The notes under the pieces are model-generated. The model was not told the DNA's origin and did not search any database. It saw only the letters and a list, made by a program, of their open reading frames with translations. A stretch of DNA of 64,000 bases from Ecdyonurus torrentis (Eukaryota > Arthropoda > Insecta > Ephemeroptera > Heptageniidae): NCBI GenBank assembly GCA_949318235.1, contig OX439127.1, positions 40,028,862 to 40,092,861 of the forward strand, in the 5' to 3' direction. Positions 22,042-35,639 of this stretch are shown here, piece by piece. Both the position numbers and the translations under genes were made by a program. Each line of letters opens with the position of its first letter. Position 1 is the stretch's first letter.

Positions 22042-22203
22042 CTTTTTTAGAAGTGCGGAAACTATCATCTTTGGGCACGTACTGAATATCATAGACCAAT
22101 GTAGTGTTAGGTAGCAGTTCTTTGTCCTTATTGATGCGATACACGGCGTATTTAAAAGCAAGTTCTGTGCTGCTGTCTTTTTGGTCCTCAGTAAAGATGG
22201 CAC
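22042..22203 (-). CDS. Kainate-type ionotropic glutamate receptor, early exon (start of mature amino-terminal domain)
   Basis: A 162-base minus-strand exon with acceptor TGTGCAG (ending 22204) and donor AAAG|GTACAG (22041 onward). It encodes GAIFTEDQKDSSTELAFKYA, then a short linker, and LPNTTLVYDIQYVPKDDSF. GAIFTEDQ followed by 'ELAFKYAVYRIN' and 'LPNTTLVYDIQ' is the family signature just after the signal peptide, so this is near the N terminus of the mature receptor. The exon starts with two bases of a glycine codon, so the upstream exon must end with a single base. It ends in phase 1 (a G) and joins to the CA of exon 486-670 to make alanine. The signal-peptide exon should lie to the right on the minus strand. 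I searched 22.2-64 kb by eye and found no convincing match, so it may lie outside the window. Confidence 0.93.
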
Positions 22204-22946
22204 CTGCACATATATAAAAAAACAAAATATTATTTTTCTAAAGTAATACAAATTGGGCATGTACTGTACATACGACCACGATAAGAATTTTTACCATTCA
22301 AAAACTCGCGCTAAATTTTCAATTTTATTCTTATGAGAAAAACACGTGCTGGATATAAATGGTAAAGTATCTTATCACGGTCCTGTGTACCTACATATGA
22401 AAGATTCAAAAATCCAGTTAACAAGTAGTTTCACAACTCAACTGTGATTGCCGGGCATGTTAATATATATATACGTGTTTATATACATATTTATATTGTA
22501 ATCAATGAGGATATAAAAAAGGAACAAGTTAAATCAGGTTATTCTTATATACAGAAAAAAAAATCGTTCTTTATAGCATGCATAAAAGTTAAAAGATATT
22601 TACAGTACAAAACCCCCTAGCAGCATTTAAAATTTACTTTTATTTTAATTGTATAAATGTATTTATTATTAGTATCGATAAGTGATTTACACAAGTACAA
22701 AAGATTCAGGTGAACTGAAATATTTAATGCACGAAAATTACTATTTTTGTCGTAGGCAACTTGTTAGTTACTTTTACATTGTCTATGACAATGTTATTAT
22801 TACATGAATTTTAAATTTAAAACTGCTAAGCAAGATGTGAAACAAAATTTTATTCAAATTGTTGCGATACTTGCGATGGGAGAAGCAACGTCGTCTGATG
22901 TTGAGGGTTGCAGGGGAGTGCAGAAGAAAAGAAGTTAAGAGGGACT

Positions 22947-22951
<5 letters not shown>

Positions 22952-23018
<67 letters not shown>
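22952..23018. repeat. Microsatellite (GA)n
   Basis: About 33 uninterrupted GA units. Two (LS)n open frames on the minus strand are artefacts of it. Confidence 0.97.
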
Positions 23019-23022
<4 letters not shown>

Positions 23023-23082
23023 AAAAAAAGAGGTCAGCAAGGAAATTGAGAGGGTGTGGCAAGACAAGCAAAGCTCTGTGAA

Positions 23083-23150
23083 GCAGAGGGAGAGAGAGGG
23101 AGAGAGAGAGGGAGAGAGAGAGAGAGGGAGAGAGAGAGAGAGAGAGAGAG
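23083..23150. repeat. Imperfect (GA)n with GGGA interruptions
   Basis: GAGAG blocks separated by GGGAGAGAG, an impure neighbour of the array at 22952-23018. Confidence 0.95.
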
Positions 23151-23668
23151 TAAAATGAATATCACATTATATCATAGAGGGTAGCAAAAAGCGGATGTGA
23201 AACAATAAGAATAGGGATATGCAAAATATCATAAAGTATACGCTTCAAATATTATGAAAATAAAATATAAAGGTAGTAAGTCAACCTTAGGAAAAAAAAT
23301 ATAAAACTTTTATTATTATTATTATTTATTTTTTTCCTTCGTTGAATTTTAGAGAGAAAGTTTTTGTTTGGTAAATTATTGGAAAGTTCTGAACGTGATA
23401 TTATTTTACGAAAGTCATACAACTGGTTTGTCTTATCATGCCTCCCTGTTCAAAAAGGTCCGGATAGAAAGAGCAATTATTTTGCCAAGTAGGCTCCCTA
23501 ATGACATCGATAATTCACATAATAATTTCCTTAATGTCCGTTTTATACAAATGCAATATGGGTGTCTCTCTGCATTTAATTTTCTGCTTAATTATACCTC
23601 GCTTTAAAATAAAGATACTACTAGTTAATATATGCGTGTATTTTTTTTTTTTAAAACAAACCTTGAAA

Positions 23669-23717
23669 TTTGGATAATTTGGATAATTTGGATAATTCGG
23701 AAGTTTGGATAATTTGT
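23669..23717. repeat. Short tandem repeat, unit TTTGGATAA
   Basis: Five units of a 9-10-base motif (TTTGGATAA), one altered to TTCGGAAG. Confidence 0.9.
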
Positions 23718-24315
23718 ATCATGCAGAAAAAAAATTTTCTCACAACTAAATTTTTAACACTTTTATGATTAACTCTTCTTCTTATCAGATCCTAAGAAGT
23801 AATTGATATCAATTGTTGTATAAAATTATTAAAAAGGCAGTTAATTAACTCTTATGTATAATTAGCATTCAAAAGACAGAAAAATAGGTCGTAATTTCTG
23901 TGTGCTATTTTAAACTATACAGGGTGACATTATTAGCATAAATACAAATAAATATATGAAGAACACACTAATTTGTAGATCAATTTATAATAAGTAATTT
24001 GTAAATTTTATGCTCAAAGTTTAGTTTACATAATTTTCTATAGCATCATAACTTACTTAATAATGTATTATATTTTCCACAGTACTCGAATCTCTGTGAA
24101 TTTAAATACACACTATAATGCAAACTTAATATTGAAATTTAATTTTATATTATTTTTATCAAACGAGTAGCAGTAATAAATTATTGGGAGGGTTTTATAT
24201 TCAGTTACAGTTACATTGTGTGATGTCAGCTTTAATTTGCTTTGTGTGTGAATTGAGTATGGTGTTGAGGTGTGAGTATTGGAGTGGCTGGCATCAGACT
24301 TGCCTGCTTTGCCAG

Positions 24316-24339
24316 AGAGAGAGAGAGAGAGAGAGAGAA
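24316..24339. repeat. Short (GA)n microsatellite
   Basis: About 12 GA units next to the GC-richer CTTGCCTGCTTTGCC segment. Confidence 0.9.
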
Positions 24340-26040
24340 GTGCCGAATGGTATTAATGTGTAAGGTAAGGTGTATTGGAAGGTGACCTGGTCGAGATTAC
24401 ATCTCTCTTTTCTCTAACTCTTCTCTCCAGTATTACGGTAACTATAGCACACAAGATATAATATGTCTCACTGAATGAGCGAGATTGGATGTGGTAAGGT
24501 AACTGATGTCCCTTAGCTATCTATATTTATACGTTTTTCAGATGCACAGTTTTTACACTCAATTTAAGTTTTCTTTTTTTACTAAGACTTGTTCTTATGA
24601 ATATATGATTTATTTTTTTTTATTGTATTGTACAATGTTAATAATAGTGTTTTTATTAATATTTTTTCAAATTTCTATTCTAAATGGCATCTCTCTTTTT
24701 CCCTAAATATCTTCTAAATTTGGTAAGATAACAATTGTACAGTTTCGCAGAGTGAAGGAAACAATGTAATATAATATCAATTTGCAGAAATTTCTAATGC
24801 TTCAATTAGTTATTTTAAAAGCTTTGAAAGCTTGATGACTTCTTTATATATATTATATGGTCTATGTCTAGTATAAATATATGGTACCGTATTACAATTA
24901 TCTACAAATGCTTTGACAAATTAATTTTGTAAATACCTAATGCGTATCAGAGGACCATGAAAGAGGTTGTATACCCTTTATGGCCTCTAGTAAAAAAAAA
25001 ATCAATTTAAAAAATTATTATATTTTTATAAAAAATAAAATCAAGAAACAAAATGTATGGTAACACAACTAAAGTGTTAAGCTGCTTAATCCATATTTTT
25101 AAATTCAAATAATTTGTGGACGTTATTTATATAAGGTACTTAAATTTCACTGATGGACTTGTCTACACATCACTTATATTTTTTTACTGTTCTTTTAGTT
25201 TAGTATTCTTGCGTGCGTAATTGTTTACGAAAATTTATCATTTGAATTTAACTGTCTAAAAAGAAAAAAAAAATCCTTTCAAATTTAGTTTGACAATGAA
25301 ACTAAGGAAGAATATTATGATGAATGGTAAGTTGATTTTTTTTCTTTTATATTAGTTTTAAACATCCGTTATAAAAAATAAATATTATATAAAAAAGAAA
25401 TAATCTTCGTATTTTTTTGTTTTGAATTTTTGCTCGTTGTATAACTTTTAAACTGACGCCAGAATTTTAACTTAAATAAAGACTATGGTGTCTAAGAACA
25501 GTAAGTAAAAGTAAGTTTTAATGACTCAGCATCAAAAATATTTTGTTTTGTTGCTGTTCATGTCCATGACAAAGTGTATATAAAACTTTGTTCATTGTCA
25601 GAAGGAAACAAATAAAAAAAAAAATTAAGTTTAATTTCCCAAAACTATATCTTTCTTTCTCTGTACGTACATATAACAGCGACTAGCCTTCATGATGTAC
25701 AGTGATGTAGAGACGAATAAATTAATGTCAATATTTGGTAACTTTTCAAGAATGAAATTTATTTTTTCCATGATAAAGGTAATAAAAAAAAGGACCTTAG
25801 AATACTGAAATTTTTATGCAACATAAAAATGACTAAAGATTGAACTTACAAGTATAGTGTTTAGTAATTTTAAAATGAAGTTTAATAGTTGTCATAATTG
25901 ATCATAAATTACATAAAGTGGGTTACGAACCTATTGTACGTACTTCAACATAACTTTACATTTCGTGCGTCTTCTGCAACATTTAGTACTTTATTTCCGG
26001 TATTTTTCACATTTTGAGGGCGGAAAAATATTTTCACGTG

Positions 26041-26073
<33 letters not shown>

Positions 26074-27687
26074 TTTTTTTTCAAAAGTTGAACTTTTACC
26101 GGAAGTAGATTTTAGTGATCGGGCAAATTTTGAAAAGACGAACGAAACGCGCAGTCGTTACCTTACGTTATCGAAAACTACATTGGCTGTACGTATAATT
26201 CATGTCGTAAGACAACAATAAACTATGTAAAAATATATTTACAGTACCATTCAATAAAATACAAACCAAATGATTTTAGCCAATATGTAATAGTAAATAA
26301 AAAAAATACACAGAATATAAAATAAAAGTTGTTTATGTTGACTTTAACTCAAGGATGGTTAAGTATGTCTCTACGTCCCAAGGTAATAGGTATAGGTAAT
26401 TTATACTTTTCGACTCTCCATCCTTTGTTTTGTGAACACAATTAAAAACAAATATATAAAAATATAATTTAAACTTAAAATAATTCTATTCTAGTTTTGT
26501 ATAGTATTTTTAACAGCACTTAACTAACACCGGATTTTAACAAAGCTAAACTTATTTTGTTTTCCCAATACACGTTTAAAATGTATATGTCTCCAAGCGC
26601 TCGATTTTGTGAAATGGCCATTTCCCGGATCCTTTACAATTCCACAAAATAGAGATTTTACTGTCATTACTTTCCTATATATAACTAGAAAGATGTATTT
26701 CTACTGATGTTATTCTATTTGAAATAACAGGTGTAAAATAAAACAGTTTCTTTAATGGCATGTTTCTGTTTTAGTGACATAATAATTTCTTTGCGTAGCT
26801 TGACGGGATAATAATAATAATAAAATTACAACCATAACAATTTGTACACTATACGCAGACAACATTATATTTCATTTGCACGTTTAATAAATTTCACGGG
26901 TGAACTTTATATATTTGATAAGGGAGAAGGTGGGTTGTTTTCACAGTGAGTCAAGCACACGAAATATTAGTGCTGTTTTTTTTTTTCTATTTCTATTAGC
27001 TTTAAAATATAAGAGAACGTGTTAATATGAAATCCCTTCTCGATATCGATTTGGATTTGTTGCAAATCTCATGCTTACTTTACTATACAGTATATTATTT
27101 TAAAGAAATTATAAAAAGATTAGATGATAAATTACCGTAAGTTATTAATGACATTAAAAACAGAAATGAAATATTCCGAAATAAACATCTCGAATGTATA
27201 TATATTTTTCTTTAAAACTGCACTATGTTTTTACACATCCTTAATTTTTTTTTTTTTTTTTTTTTTCATAACTTGCTTTTAAAAATACAGAGATGTATTC
27301 ATCGTTCACGCGCTTTTCATTGCTGGATACAAAAGAACATTCATGTAAAAAAGCTCTGCTTTTAAACTTTCATAATTCATGGTTTTTAAAGCTTGAACAA
27401 ATAAACAAGGCATTTTTTTTCAAAGACGTAAATTAAGCTGCTATACTAGTGTTATTTTATTTAAAAAAAATGAGAGCAGTTATATTTGGACAAATCTACT
27501 TCAAATGGCGAAAACTCTAGAAGTATTAATGCAATGTAATACTCTCAATTTAATGTTTACTGTATTATTTATTTAATTTGTTCATTATTAAAAGTACAAT
27601 GTGAAAGATAAAAATATTTCACTTTTGTTTATATTAAAATTTCTTTTTAATAAAAGTTATGGTAAATATTAATAAATAAATTACGTA

Positions 27688-27788
27688 CAGCCCAATTTCA
27701 AAAGTGAATCGTACAGCCCGATTTCAGCCCGATTTCAGCCCGATTACAGCCGATTCAGCCCGATTACAGCCCAATTTCAAAAGTGAAT
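27688..27788 (+). repeat. Minisatellite of CAGCCCGATTTC units within a direct repeat
   Basis: Six to seven 10-12-base units related to CAGCCCGATTTC or CAGCCCGATTA. The block is bounded on both sides by the same 22-base segment CAGCCCAATTTCAAAAGTGA-AT. It is GC-richer than its surroundings. Confidence 0.9.
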
Positions 27789-28911
27789 AGTAAATAAGGA
27801 TAAAGGATAGTAATTAAGGTGGTAGGTTACCAGCTCATATACCTCACAGACTGAATAGCCACGAAATGTAAAAATCGCATGAAGTAAATATGAACTGTAA
27901 CGTAAAAGTTCATTGATGTCAAAATGTCAACCACTTGCAAAAACTGTCAAATATTTGAGTTACTCCACTTTAAAGACTACACATAAATATAGAAATTCAA
28001 ATTTTAACACCAAATTGAAATTACTCTTACAATTTAAAAATTGTTATTGTTTACAACTTCTTTTTTTTCAGTAAAAAAAAGTAATAAAACTTCTTTTGAA
28101 ACAAAAACTATTTTAAACAAATGAAATGGTATTTAGAAGAATAGAGTATTTTGTTTAGTTGGATGTAAATGCGTAGAAAGAATTATTGTGAAGATGACGT
28201 TCCGCTTGTGACTTATGGTAGCCCCAAGTTGGTAACTCCCTTAAGTAAATAACAATAAAAAAAAAAAACTAAAACAATGAACTAACAAAACAATATAAAG
28301 TTAAAAATTTAATTACTCTCTTAAATTATAATGATTTTTTGAGTTAAAACCATAAAAATAACACCCTCTGTTATCAAAAGTTACTTGATATTTCCCCTGC
28401 ATGTTTTTACAATATCATATAATAAATTTGTGGCTCTTTTCTTGGCGTATTTTCAAACATTTCATTATTTTTTTTTCTTGTCTCTTATAACCATTAAACT
28501 GTGCAAGCAAGCAAGCTTTGTATCATGTCTTTCTTAAGCAAAGAATATTATGATGTTATTTCTATGCATAACAAGAAGATGCGCATGCATGGTATAAATA
28601 TGCCAACCCTCGAGATTTCCCTTGAAAGTATCAAATTCTTTTAACAGTTTACTGAAAATGGGCCACTAAGAAATTTACTTAAAAGCTTTTCTTATAATAT
28701 GCAAGCTGACTTCTATTAGTTTTTTAATCTCAAAAAATTTGTTTAGATTTTGGTTAGCGTAACTTCATAAAAGTATTATATAGATTGTTTTATTTAAAAG
28801 TATTTAAGATTTAATTGATATATTGGAAATTAATTATTACACATATATAAATTTTATTAATAAACATAAGATCCAAGGTCTATTATTTTGATATAAAATA
28901 ATTTTGAGTGC

Positions 28912-29043
<132 letters not shown>

Positions 29044-29499
29044 TAATAATATTCTTTCCTTGTTTTGTTTGCACTGACCTAATATTGTTTTAATTCTATA
29101 TAATGTACAATAGTTATATTGTGCAGTAGTAGTATAATAATAATATAAATAAACTCTGTTTTATTATACTGTGCAAAAACGTACAATTGAAAATGTTATA
29201 AAATAATCCAATAAATAAAATAACCATAAAATACATTTTTCTCTTTTATTGCAATATGCAAAATTATTTTATTATAATATAACGCTTTGTTCTAAACTTC
29301 ACACACTTGGACATTTACAGAGCTACCATGCGAAATAAATCGAAATAATTGTCATGGTGAAACTATCAAAGCATAACTTCATGCAATATTATTATTAAAA
29401 ATACTTTTCAACTTTATGTTATATAATATAGGTGCCCTTTATAAAGTGCAAGAGGATTCAGAATAAAATACAAATAAAATAAATATGGTAATTTCATAT

Positions 29500-29662
<163 letters not shown>

Positions 29663-30327
29663 ACATATTAATATATATGGTATATAAACATACAACAGAG
29701 GTAAAATACAATTTCATCGTATTAAATTATTTTTTTTGTATTTATACGTATATTTGAGTTAAAATTGATTTTTATAGTTTATGAGGCTTTTATTTGCATA
29801 GATTCGTTGCATTAAATAATAATATATTATAATATTTTTTTAAGTTTGTTCTCCTCCTAGAAGGTGAATAATTTAGTAAAATTGCTCTTAATAATAATCT
29901 GGAACTAGAATGTAGCTTGGCGCCAGCTGGAGCTGCTTATGTCACTGCCCAAATGAAAATTTGTTCAACAGCCCAAATTTCAAAAATATTCATACAAAGT
30001 GCAATGTCCCTTACATGTCATAGAACTAAAGTATGTACACTATACTTAAATCAGCATAAAATTTTGCTTCAATTATAAGAAGTTACGATAAACAATTAAT
30101 AATTATATAACATATAATTAGTAATTTAAACATACTTGAGATGTTCAATTTTTATACAGAATAAATATTATTTCAAACTTTCAATTCAGATGCACGTATT
30201 AAAGAATATTTTGCTCAATTCAATGTTTCCGAGTTTCTCTAGATTTGAGTTATTGAAGAGTGAGAATGGGTGTAAAAGCAGCCAAAATGTTCGCACCTGT
30301 TGCCGTACTGAACCTTACATTGTTCAA

Positions 30328-30332
<5 letters not shown>

Positions 30333-30419
<87 letters not shown>

Positions 30420-30422
30420 ACA
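30333..30422. repeat. Microsatellite (CA)n
   Basis: About 43 CA units with TACA interruptions at both ends. The 136-codon frame 30136-30546 only runs through this array, as (TH)n, and is not a gene. Confidence 0.97.
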
Positions 30423-30545
30423 TGCCCTTTGTTTTGTTTTATATCCAAACAATATAAAACACGTACTAACAGTTATCTGCACGTATGAAAAAAGTTATTG
30501 TTTAAGATATTTTACATTAGTTTGCTCAAGTGACAGTGTTAAGTA

Positions 30546-30650
30546 ATAATAATAAATAATTTTATTAAGGGTGTTGTGAGGGCTTCATTGATAACCCTAT
30601 TATACAAAACCTTGATTAGAAATCTAACATAAAATTACGTAACACAATAA
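30546..30650 (-). repeat. Dispersed repeat family X, copy A
   Basis: Shares with copy B (32461-32575) the ordered blocks TTTATTAAGG, GT(G/A)TTGTGAGG, TACAAAACCTTGA and TAACACAATAATA, with much divergence. Sense strand is inferred from copy C, which ends in AATAAA. Confidence 0.6.
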
Positions 30651-31170
30651 TATTAATTATCAATATGGAAAATTTCAAGAATCCCAGCAGAAAAAGGTTA
30701 CTAAAATATTACATTTTCCACCGTAAAATAAATTGACTGCGAAAAGTCAAATACTGATATAATTTTAAAACTTAATTTACATTACATTAGTTTTTATATG
30801 CCAAAAAATATTACCATATTGATGTCTGATAGCATCTTTATTAAAACACGTTTCTTTCATAAATTTTCTAAGGGTAAAATTATCAGTTAATATAAACAAA
30901 ACTTTCGTACCTATAATTTCTTTATGAAAATATAAATACAACAGTCTTAATTTCTAATTGTTGGAATTAAAAATTTGCTATAATTTGTAATATACGTATA
31001 GTTCGTTAATTATTTTCTATTTTATTGCAATAAAATTGTCTATGCTGGATACTGATAGGTTATTTATGGACACATTTCACTATAATAGATTTTATTAACC
31101 ATTACACTACAGTAGATTAGCATTATTATAAGGAGTTTTTTTTTTTATACTGATAGAATCATACGTTTGT

Positions 31171-31171
<1 letters not shown>

Positions 31172-31256
<85 letters not shown>
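31172..31256. repeat. Microsatellite (GA)n
   Basis: About 42 uninterrupted GA units. Confidence 0.97.
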
Positions 31257-31260
<4 letters not shown>

Positions 31261-32049
31261 AGAAGAAAATTCCACTCATACATTTTACTGTTGCGCAGAT
31301 AAAATATAGTGATTAAAATATTAAAAAAGTAGTTATTAGAGTGAGTCATTCTTTCTTCCTTTTCGCTTTCTTTCTTTAACCAAAAGTATCCCTATTTTTA
31401 AAGAAACAAGACTTACTTTTGATTGAACTTTTTTCACATTATAACGGCCTTTGAATATTCAATACGAGTGAAAAAAACTTTTAATCAGCTAACAAGATCT
31501 GTGTGCGTAAAAAGTTTAATATTCTTATATTAGATTTTAACACTGAGAAAAAAGAAACGAAATACATGAAAGTGTATTGGAAAATCGATTTGATGTAATC
31601 ATAAAAAAGTTGTATACAATGAAGAGTATCAAGATGGTATAAGGGAAAAAAATGTATTGGATTTGTAAAAGTTGTTAACATTGCGTTCACGATTTATAGT
31701 TTACTGAATTGATTGACTAATAATGTATTAAAAAAAGATTCTATGTAACATGGAGTCCAATTGATTCCATCCTTTATAATATTACATAGCTATCTTAATT
31801 TTATAAAATTGTGTGGTTAACTAAACATTTTCATTTGCTAAGTAACATTGCAATTTATTTTATTTTGTACTACTCAAATTATTTTTTTATTTAATGATAA
31901 TTATGGTATCAATTACTTTAAAGCACGAAGCTAATTTTTCAACATAATAATGATTGCATTACGGCACTTGATTAAAAATAAACATAGCATCGATGCTAAA
32001 TTCTATAGATTTTTATTGTAATAATATATTTTATATTATATTATAATGT

Positions 32050-32340
32050 ATTATCGAGTTGAGTGGTAGCGCTCGGTTTCAGGGTCCGGGGTCGCGTCCG
32101 TCCCCGCCCAGGAGAGAACCTAGATGTGGGGATGGGCTTTAGTTCTGTAAGCCCTTTAGCTTAGCTTGCGTTTACAGACACGAGGTGGCCGAGGCATTGG
32201 TTTGATATAAGCCAAGAATCAACCCACCTTTAAATGCATCGGTTTTTGTAGGCATCCAGCTCTTTACAGCTTATAGAACAAGAACAGTATTACACCGCGC
32301 CCAGGAGAGGACTTCACCCAAGAGAGGAATGCAATACTTT
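32050..32340 (+). mobile_element. Possible tRNA-derived SINE head
   Basis: GAGTTGAGTGGTAGCGC (about 32054) resembles the D-arm/box A part of a tRNA (CTCAGTGGTTAGAGC). GGGGTCGCGTCC (about 32087) resembles a T-arm/box B (GGTTCGANTCC, 9 of 11), and can form a GGGG/CCCC stem. The stretch is much GC-richer than its surroundings. It continues as a tRNA-unrelated body with CAGGAGAG present twice (about 32110 and 32302). The anticodon region is shortened, so it is not a tRNA gene. Borders are uncertain. Confidence 0.5.
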
Positions 32341-32460
32341 TGTCTCAAATAATATCAAATTAACCCTCAAGCTATATAGCCACAAAGCTGGGTAATTGCA
32401 TGCATCTTGGCCACTTGGGTTGGCTCGTTGCATGCGTAAGCCTCCCACATAAAATAAAAA

Positions 32461-32575
32461 GATAATAAAAATAAACTTTCTTAAGGTATTGTGAGGCGTT
32501 GAGAGGGCATTCAAATAATATTTTACAAAAACTTGACCAGACGTAAATATATAAATTAACATAACACGATAATAT
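32461..32575 (-). repeat. Dispersed repeat family X, copy B
   Basis: AACTTTCTTAAGGTATTGTG followed by AGGCGTTGA and ACAAAAACTTGACC. It aligns with copy A in the same orientation and with copy C (35500-35580) in the reverse orientation. Confidence 0.65.
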
Positions 32576-34748
32576 CTTTCATAACACACTTCAATTTTTT
32601 TCTTCCCTTTTTTTTTAAAAAAAACAACAACTTATGAATAGGGGAATATTTTAAATATTTTTCTATGAAATTCTATGAAGCTCATGGCTCATGCAAGTTT
32701 TCCACAGAAAACGGTTGTTTTGAATTGCTATTTTCTGTGGAGATTTTCTAGAATTCCATATATATTTTTCAGCTCCAAAGACAATTTTTAAGAACAGTTT
32801 TGGCAAACAAAATTAATTTTTTTTTACACAAAACTTATATAAATAAAATTTTATTATATTGTATTCGTTAAATTTTGTTCAATAAATACAAAATTGATTT
32901 TAGTATTATAGTTAGTAATAACATTCCGTTTCCCGTTTCTTAGCTCCTTTCATTATTATATAGAAAAGCTCATTATATACAAAGAGTTTCGAAAATTAGA
33001 TTTTTTTCTAATTTTAATTCAAAAGCTATATCATTTTAATCATTATTATAATTTTTTCTATGAATGAGAGATCATCATAGTACAATTCAATACGCACACT
33101 CCCTACCAAATCAATATCTGAAAATGTTAGAGAGTTCTATACAAGACATGGATATATATTTTGCCTTATCCTTATAAGTTCTTTTGTTGTTGCTTATGAT
33201 ACCTTCTTTCATTCTCCTCACTCCCCCATAATCGTTGGTCCAACCCATGTTGACCTCGCTCTTTGCTGATGAGGCTACTCATGTTTACTTCAAAACGAAA
33301 TCACTTGTCTTCTGTGCCATTTTATGGTTTTCTCAAGAGAAGAATAAACTACCCACACAGACGAAAGATCATGACCATTTTATTTGTGTAGTTCCTATTT
33401 GTATTATGACCTTTATATCAATCTTTACATTAGTGTTAAATTAAGTAAGTTCTATTATAGTACCAATAAAGTTATAACAGCAAAACTTTTAAAATTTTAT
33501 GTTATTCAATTAATTTTAAAAGATACTATAATAGTTTTTTTATAACTGTGTACAATATGTTATCTAAAAAGGAATCGATTCATATTTATATAAAAAAGTT
33601 AAAGATAATTTAAAAATAAATACAATATAGTATGTTGTATGATAAATCTGTTATATTGTTTGTATACCTCTTATTCAAATCATACCTGTATTATGTTTAG
33701 GACGAGTCCTTTGTTATAAAAATAACAATTAATTATAATTAATGAATTGCAAATTTAATTAATTTTTGTTCTATCGTAGAAATGTTGAAAAAGTACAAAA
33801 GTACAGAATGCTACGATGATACGATATTGTTATGGGTTAGGTGTAACAGTGGATTAGACATTTGTCAGACCTATAAACCTCACTCTTTCATTTGTTCTAT
33901 ATTTTTCCATAAAAATGACTTATTTATGTTGTAAATATTTTTTGTCCAGTATGATATGCAACTGTTTGCGCTGAAGTAATTACTTGCCACGTTAAACGTC
34001 AATGTTCAATACAACATTTAAAATAATAAAAGCATTTGGTTGTTCCAACTCCATTTCAACATTAATAATTTTGAAAATATCATTAATTATGTATCAAAAA
34101 TTAGTACGCACAGTCGAAGGTTAAAGAACTATAATGATGAGATATATTATAATCATGTACACGAAATATAATGTTTTATTGTATAAACCTGGTACACTGT
34201 TAATCACATAAATTAGGTAAATTTTTTCACATTCTCCTGCATTGATTCATGACGAAACAATGCAAAAAGTAGTTAAACTTAGATCTATTTATTTTATCGC
34301 TTGTATTGTATACTGGAGTGGGCAATTGTGACGCGTGTCATTTGTTTCTAGGCGTGCCAAAGTGCTGGGTCCGCAGGGGACAGCGCAAATGCAGGGACAG
34401 GCGACGCGGCACAAGCAAAGCTAAAGTACAGCTCTAACGACCAGAATACTGACTTTCAGGCAAACAAGCTATATACTGTATATTTCATTTAACATGGCTA
34501 TAACTAAATAAAACTTTTTTTTTTTTTTTTTTTTTTTTTGTTCCAAATAACTCTGATCACTGTTATAGTCACATGGGAATTAATATGCAATAATTAACGA
34601 TGTAATAAAATTATAAAAACAAGTTTGACATAATTGGAACTACATTATGTATTGAAATCAGTTTTAGATAACAGTATCATTATTTAAAAACGTTTTAATG
34701 TAAATATTGGATTTTCCCCCTAATATGAGTTACATTGTGCTTAAGCGA

Positions 34749-34781
<33 letters not shown>

Positions 34782-35494
34782 GCCGTAAAAATCATTATTT
34801 CATAAAAACAAAATTTTAATTTCTTAACGTGAATTAAGTGACACAAAATTTTAGATGCAACATTTTATCAGAATACTAAAATTGTAACTAATTTAGAAAA
34901 ACTATTAAAACATGCTGCATAACGCATTACTTTTTTTTTTTTTTTTTTTTTAATACACGCAATAATAAATTTCATAAATTTTATAAACTGCTTATAATAT
35001 TATTATCCACATTTACATTCAAATATTTCTTATTAGTTTTTTTTTCTCTTCTTCATCAAAAATTATCTTTCTATGTATCTATATAAAAATTTAAGAGCGA
35101 ATGTCAGAAATTTTACTAAAATTCAAATATCATGAAATTAAGTTTGTTTTCATCTGAATGGTTTAGGCGTTTTGAACGCAGTCCTTAAAGCTTTACATAC
35201 AAAGTTCATGCAGTGAAAAAACAATTACAAGATTAAGGAAACATGATTATCAAAATAAATTTGTAAGAAAGAGATAATTGCTAAATATTATGCGATTTGA
35301 ATGTTTTCATTCATTAAATTTGAAATCCCGTACACTTATGATTTTTTGAAAATATATCAAATAAGTTGAAACCAACTTAATAGTCATTCTTTTTTACTTT
35401 TACCCAAGATATTCAAATTTGTATCCATATTTCTTATGTCTGTGTTGCTGATATACATTAAGTTTTAAGATGTTTAATGTTTGTTTGTGTATTT

Positions 35495-35598
35495 TTCTCG
35501 TGTTATTTCTTAGGTCAAGGCTTTGTAATATAGGGCTGTCAAGTGCTCACAATACCTTAATAAAGTTATTAATTTTAATGCATTATTATTATTACAAG
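35495..35598 (+). repeat. Dispersed repeat family X, copy C, with retroposon-like 3' end
   Basis: Plus-strand GGTCAAGGCTTTGTAATATAGGG, given in two parts as GGTCAAGGCTT and TGTAATATAGGG, then CTCACAATACCTTAATAAAG and an (ATT)n tail. The AATAAA plus ATT-rich tail suggests the 3' end of a LINE or SINE. Copies A and B are the reverse complement of this. Confidence 0.65.
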
Positions 35599-35639
35599 GA
35601 GATGTTGAGCAAATATTGTATGACAGTAATGTCCATTCA

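Larger units (their letters stand above)
30423..35639. other. AT-rich non-coding DNA with dispersed repeats
   Basis: Contains three related repeat copies, a tRNA-SINE-like head and a (GA)n array (listed separately). It also has poly-A or poly-T runs (34510-34538, 34749-34779, 34931-34951) and one GC-rich patch at about 34320-34450 with no recognisable coding content. Confidence 0.6.

Noticed and set aside
23368..23607. 79-codon plus-strand frame as a gene
   Set aside because: No recognisable motif, and such frames occur by chance at this spacing; no splice or promoter context.
32050..32110. A functional tRNA gene
   Set aside because: Box-like sequences are present but the anticodon arm is too short and no acceptor stem closes; a SINE head is more likely.
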